DNA of 64,000 bases from Myxococcales bacterium (lineage in GTDB: Bacteria; UBA10199; 2-02-FULL-44-16; JAAZCA01), in contig JAAZCA010000029.1 in NCBI GenBank assembly GCA_012513515.1, positions 62,001 through 126,000 on the forward strand. Reading direction: 5' to 3'. A program made the translations under genes and the position numbers. Position 1 is the stretch's first letter; each line of letters opens with the position of its first letter. A model generated the notes under the pieces. It saw only the letters and a list, made by a program, of their open reading frames with translations. It did no database searches and was not told where the DNA came from. Below are positions 61,518 through 64,000 of the stretch, piece after piece.

Positions 61518-62033
61518 TCAGGATAAACGTTTGAGTATGTCAGGAATCGGTCTGAAAAATTCTACTCCACATTCCGCGTCACCGCCTTCAAGCTCTTTCA
61601 CCCACCTTGCATAAGCCTCCGCCGCATCGCTGGCCGACCCTCCGAAGGCAACGGAGAGGTGATCGCCTATTTCGACATCCACATCTGTAACGATCTTGAT
61701 TCCAAGGGCGCTGGCGTCGAGGACGCGTGCCCTCTCCCATTTCCCCGAACCCTGCGGGAGAATCCAAACCTGTGCATCGACCTGAAAACGGGGAGCGCGG
61801 CGCACGTCAGCCCTTCCCTTATACAGATTCCTATAAGAGGAATCATAACGGGCGCGCTTGCCCGGATCCTTCAAGACCTCATAGGCCTCGTTTATATCCT
61901 TGGCGCACTCCTCATCACCTCCGAGATCAGGATGCATTTTAAGGGCATACATCCAGGTCTTATACACCGCGTTGATTATTTCGAGCGGAGCATCCGGCGC
62001 AACGCCAAGCAATCTGTAATAATCTTTTTTCAT
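61518..62033 (-). CDS. J-domain protein fused to a PilZ (c-di-GMP-binding) domain
   Basis: 171 aa, cytoplasmic. Residues 4-65 are a DnaJ J-domain with the Hsp70-activating His34-Pro35-Asp36 (KMHPDLGGDEE) and DINEAYEVLKDPGKRARYD. From residue 77 a PilZ domain follows: the RxxxR switch is RRAPR (78-82), and D/NxSxxG is Asp106-Ala-Ser108-Ala-Leu-Gly111. It ends shortly after with no Gly/Phe or zinc region, so it is not a full DnaJ. The fold suggests that c-di-GMP binding controls recruitment of an Hsp70. It is convergent with the peptidase gene, with 8 bp between the stops. Confidence 0.85.
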   Translation of the reverse strand: MKKDYYRLLGVAPDAPLEIINAVYKTWMYALKMHPDLGGDEECAKDINEAYEVLKDPGKRARYDSSYRNLYKGRADVRRAPRFQVDAQVWILPQGSGKWERARVLDASALGIKIVTDVDVEIGDHLSVAFGGSASDAAEAYARWVKELEGGDAECGVEFFRPIPDILKRLS

Positions 62034-62079
62034 TCCTTTGAATCGCCTCGATACACAGCTGTAAAAAATTCCACTGCTC

Positions 62080-63060
62080 TCAAATTAAAAAATTCAGAAA
62101 ACTCTTCTTCTCTACAGGAGAGACGAGTTCACTCCAGGTCCTTCCGCCATAGCGAATTTTTATGGGAACCTCCGAGCCTCCGTGGTCAGCGTAGGTCGCG
62201 CATATGGACGCCACAAGGTTGACATCCCTTATGGACTTCGGAGAGAGCACTATCGCAGCGGGGCCAGGGAGAACATCGGAGATTAAAAGCGCCCCCAGAG
62301 ATTCGGGAAGCGCCTCGATCTTCTGATTATTTTTTTCATTCCTTCCGACGATAGCCTTTACCCCGTTCTCGAAGCGAAAAAACCTTCCGAGTTTCAGCAG
62401 CTCCACGTCATCGCACCCTGCTTCCGGCAAATCATGAAGTAAAACCTCGAGCCTCTTCGAAAAAGCCGGATCCGTAAGAAGGCAGCCCCCCGCAGGCTGA
62501 ATGTAATGAACAATTCCATATTTCTTCGCGAGTTCCATCTGAGGCTTTCGCGAACGCCCGCTTATCGCACCAAGGCGCGATCTGTCGATCAACCCCTCCC
62601 TCTCCGGTTTCGTGGAATCGAGGAGCCTCGCTGATAGAGGCCTAAGAAGTATTTCGGAGCAGCCGGAATTTTTCGCCACCGTATCGAGAGACCGCCTATT
62701 CTGGGACATCGGCCTTTCGTTTAAAACCTCGCCGGTCGCAACTATATCGAAGCCCTCGGTTACCGCTATCTCCCCCGCCTTGCGAACCATCATGGCATGG
62801 CAGTCTATGCAGGGATTCATATTCTTGCCGCGGCCATGTGGAGGATTTTTGACCATCGCAAGATGCTCATCGGAAATATCCACGATCCTTATGGGAATTT
62901 TCATCTCTTTGGCTGCATCCTCGGCATTTTCAGATCCAAAAAAGGGGGTGGTGAAGGTAAGTCCGACCACCTCGATCCCCTGTTCCTCGAGCATACGTAC
63001 TGCCAAAAGGCTGTCTAAGCCGCCGGAAAGAAGTGAAAGCGCCCTTATTTTTTTACCCAC
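62080..63060 (-). CDS. PP-loop ATPase, predicted tRNA thiolation enzyme (MnmA/ThiI-like)
   Basis: 326 aa. The ATP-binding PP-loop is Ser12-Gly-Gly-Leu-Asp-Ser17. A CxxC pair (Cys84, Cys87 in NPCIDCHAMM) and a third cysteine (PAGGCLLTDP) resemble the sulfur-relay cysteines of MnmA. The C-terminal third (GRFFRFENGVKAIVGRNEKNNQKI) recalls DUF814/NFACT-R-type domains. MnmA itself has a different RNA-binding end, so this is a separate thiouridylase-like group; the substrate is inferred. The start is a GTG at 63060 with GGGAG 7 nt upstream. The frame is open to 63219 but without family sequence. Confidence 0.75.
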   Translation of the reverse strand: MGKKIRALSLLSGGLDSLLAVRMLEEQGIEVVGLTFTTPFFGSENAEDAAKEMKIPIRIVDISDEHLAMVKNPPHGRGKNMNPCIDCHAMMVRKAGEIAVTEGFDIVATGEVLNERPMSQNRRSLDTVAKNSGCSEILLRPLSARLLDSTKPEREGLIDRSRLGAISGRSRKPQMELAKKYGIVHYIQPAGGCLLTDPAFSKRLEVLLHDLPEAGCDDVELLKLGRFFRFENGVKAIVGRNEKNNQKIEALPESLGALLISDVLPGPAAIVLSPKSIRDVNLVASICATYADHGGSEVPIKIRYGGRTWSELVSPVEKKSFLNFLI

Positions 63061-63210
63061 GCGATGTCTCCCTATTCCTGTTCGCCTGTAGCTATTCAAT
63101 GGTGAGGCATAATTTAAGAGAGAGACAAAGGCAATAGAAAGGGTTGAAACTATTGATACAAAATAGAACCGATAATCGTCATTTTTCACATTTTGTAGAT
63201 AAAGCCGCGA

Positions 63211-63239
63211 TTGACGCAAGCGTAAATCTGCTCTAGATA
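63211..63239 (+). promoter_or_regulatory. Candidate promoter giving a leaderless message
   Basis: TTGACG (63211-63216), 17 nt, TAGATA (63234-63239). The start codon of the response regulator begins 7 nt later, so transcription would start at or next to the ATG. No Shine-Dalgarno is present, which agrees. Confidence 0.55.
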
Positions 63240-63246
63240 TATTAGC

Positions 63247-64000
63247 ATGGAAAAACTCAACATACCGAAGTTCGACCCCCCGCTGAATGTTCTGGCGGTG
63301 GACGATGACGCCACCAATCTCCTGATAATCGAAAAGATGCTCAAGCCCTATGGTTGCATCGTGGAAAAAGCTGCTTCCGGCCAGGACGCGCTAAACAAGG
63401 TCTGGAAAAAACTCCCGGATATCATCCTCCTCGACGTTATGATGCCGGGGATGGATGGCTTCGAGGTCTGCAGGAACCTGAAGGGAAAGGAAAGCACGAG
63501 ACTCGTTCCGATAATCATCGTCACAGCGCTTCATCAGAAGGAAGACCGAATAAAAGGAATCCAAGCCGGCTGCGATGATTTCATAAGCAAACCGATCGAA
63601 CGCCTAGAGTTAATAGCCAGGGTTCACGCATTGGGACAGGTCAAGCGCCTCAACGACGATCTCGACCATGCCGAAGCGGTCGTCCTTAGCCTCGCGCGCG
63701 CAGTCGAGGCAAAGGACCACACCACTGGCAACCACTGCGACAGACTGATGCGCCTCAGCAGGGCATTCGGCGAATATCTTGGGCTGGATGAGCCCGACAT
63801 CCGCACTCTAGAGCGGGTAAGCATACTTCACGACGTGGGCAAGATAGGAATCCCAGATTCGATCCTGCTCAAGCCCGGGAAGCTCACCGAGGATGAATGG
63901 GAGATGATGAGACAGCATCCCATACTGGGGGAGGAGATATGCCACCCACTGCGCTCTCTTTCCGACGTTTGCCCGGTGATCAGGCACCATCATGAAAAAT
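63247..64000 (+). CDS. Response regulator with HD-GYP output domain, 3'-partial
   Basis: The first 251 residues are in the window, and the gene runs off the end. Residues 13-125 are a receiver domain with acidic pocket Asp19-Asp21, phospho-acceptor Asp63 (LLDVMMPGMDG) and Lys115 (SKPIE). From about residue 143 comes an HD-GYP domain: HTTGNHCDR, then the metal motif HDVGKIGIPDSILLKPGKLT and QHPILGEEI, cut at HHHEK before the GYP signature. Such proteins hydrolyse c-di-GMP when phosphorylated. With the PilZ fusion nearby it shows c-di-GMP signalling in this organism. Cognate kinase not seen. Confidence 0.93.
   Translation, partial: MEKLNIPKFDPPLNVLAVDDDATNLLIIEKMLKPYGCIVEKAASGQDALNKVWKKLPDIILLDVMMPGMDGFEVCRNLKGKESTRLVPIIIVTALHQKEDRIKGIQAGCDDFISKPIERLELIARVHALGQVKRLNDDLDHAEAVVLSLARAVEAKDHTTGNHCDRLMRLSRAFGEYLGLDEPDIRTLERVSILHDVGKIGIPDSILLKPGKLTEDEWEMMRQHPILGEEICHPLRSLSDVCPVIRHHHEK

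Overview
The window is chromosomal DNA from a Gram-negative bacterium, most likely of the broad 'deltaproteobacterial' kind. The evidence is an RNA polymerase beta' subunit carrying the proteobacterial-type SI3 insertion in its C-terminal half, a TonB-like protein, lipoproteins, a split glycine decarboxylase, an EF-G2 paralogue, a J-domain/PilZ fusion and an HD-GYP regulator. I cannot fix the phylum from sequence alone. No phage, transposon, CRISPR array or plasmid function was seen.

Layout. 1-2.8 kb (+): glycine cleavage P-protein as two subunits, gcvPA (its first codons lie before the window) and gcvPB. 2.9-5.1 kb (-): an SLC12-type cation-chloride cotransporter homologue. 5.1-5.6 kb: a gene-free stretch with three kinds of repeat. 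5.6-9.1 kb (-): operon rlmN-mtnP-recO-tonB-like. 9.2-10.9 kb (+): bifunctional formiminotransferase-cyclodeaminase. 11.0 kb: tRNA-Ala(GGC). 11.2-14.7 kb (-): tlpA-like thioredoxin, hutU and hutI, directly behind rplQ.

14.7-48.8 kb (-) is one continuous co-directional gene-expression block. In transcription order it runs tRNA-Thr(TGT), tRNA-Tyr, tRNA-Gly, tRNA-Thr(GGT), tuf2, rpmG, tRNA-Trp, secE, nusG, rplKAJL, rpoBC, rpsL, rpsG, fusA, tuf1, then the complete S10, spc and alpha clusters, with secY, adk, map, infA and rpmJ inside spc. A good sigma70-type promoter (49006-49034) heads it. The tRNA-Gly gene is flanked by a 5'-half copy and a decayed 3'-half copy. The two EF-Tu genes have clearly diverged, mainly in switch I.

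49.0-52.5 kb (-): rlmB, an EF-G-like GTPase (EF-G2) and a small unknown helical protein with its own terminator. 52.5-53.0 kb: gene-free, with a second copy of the hairpin-plus-hexamer repeat of 5.4 kb. 53.0-58.5 kb (-): a secreted protein, a secreted matrixin-like metalloprotease with a C-terminal membrane anchor, ispG, proS and an orotidine-decarboxylase-family protein with two unusual active-site residues. 58.6-64 kb: a lipoprotein, a PTS EIIA/zinc-ribbon fusion, a small secreted protein, a DUF882/M15-type peptidase, a J-domain/PilZ fusion, a PP-loop ATPase and, cut by the window end, a response regulator with an HD-GYP output domain.

Starts were moved from the longest reading frame wherever a Shine-Dalgarno sequence or the family's N-terminus pointed to another codon. 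The most interesting items are the tRNA-Gly halves, the switch I-variant EF-Tu, the PTS-EIIA/zinc-ribbon and J/PilZ fusions, the altered decarboxylase and the dispersed hairpin-hexamer repeat.
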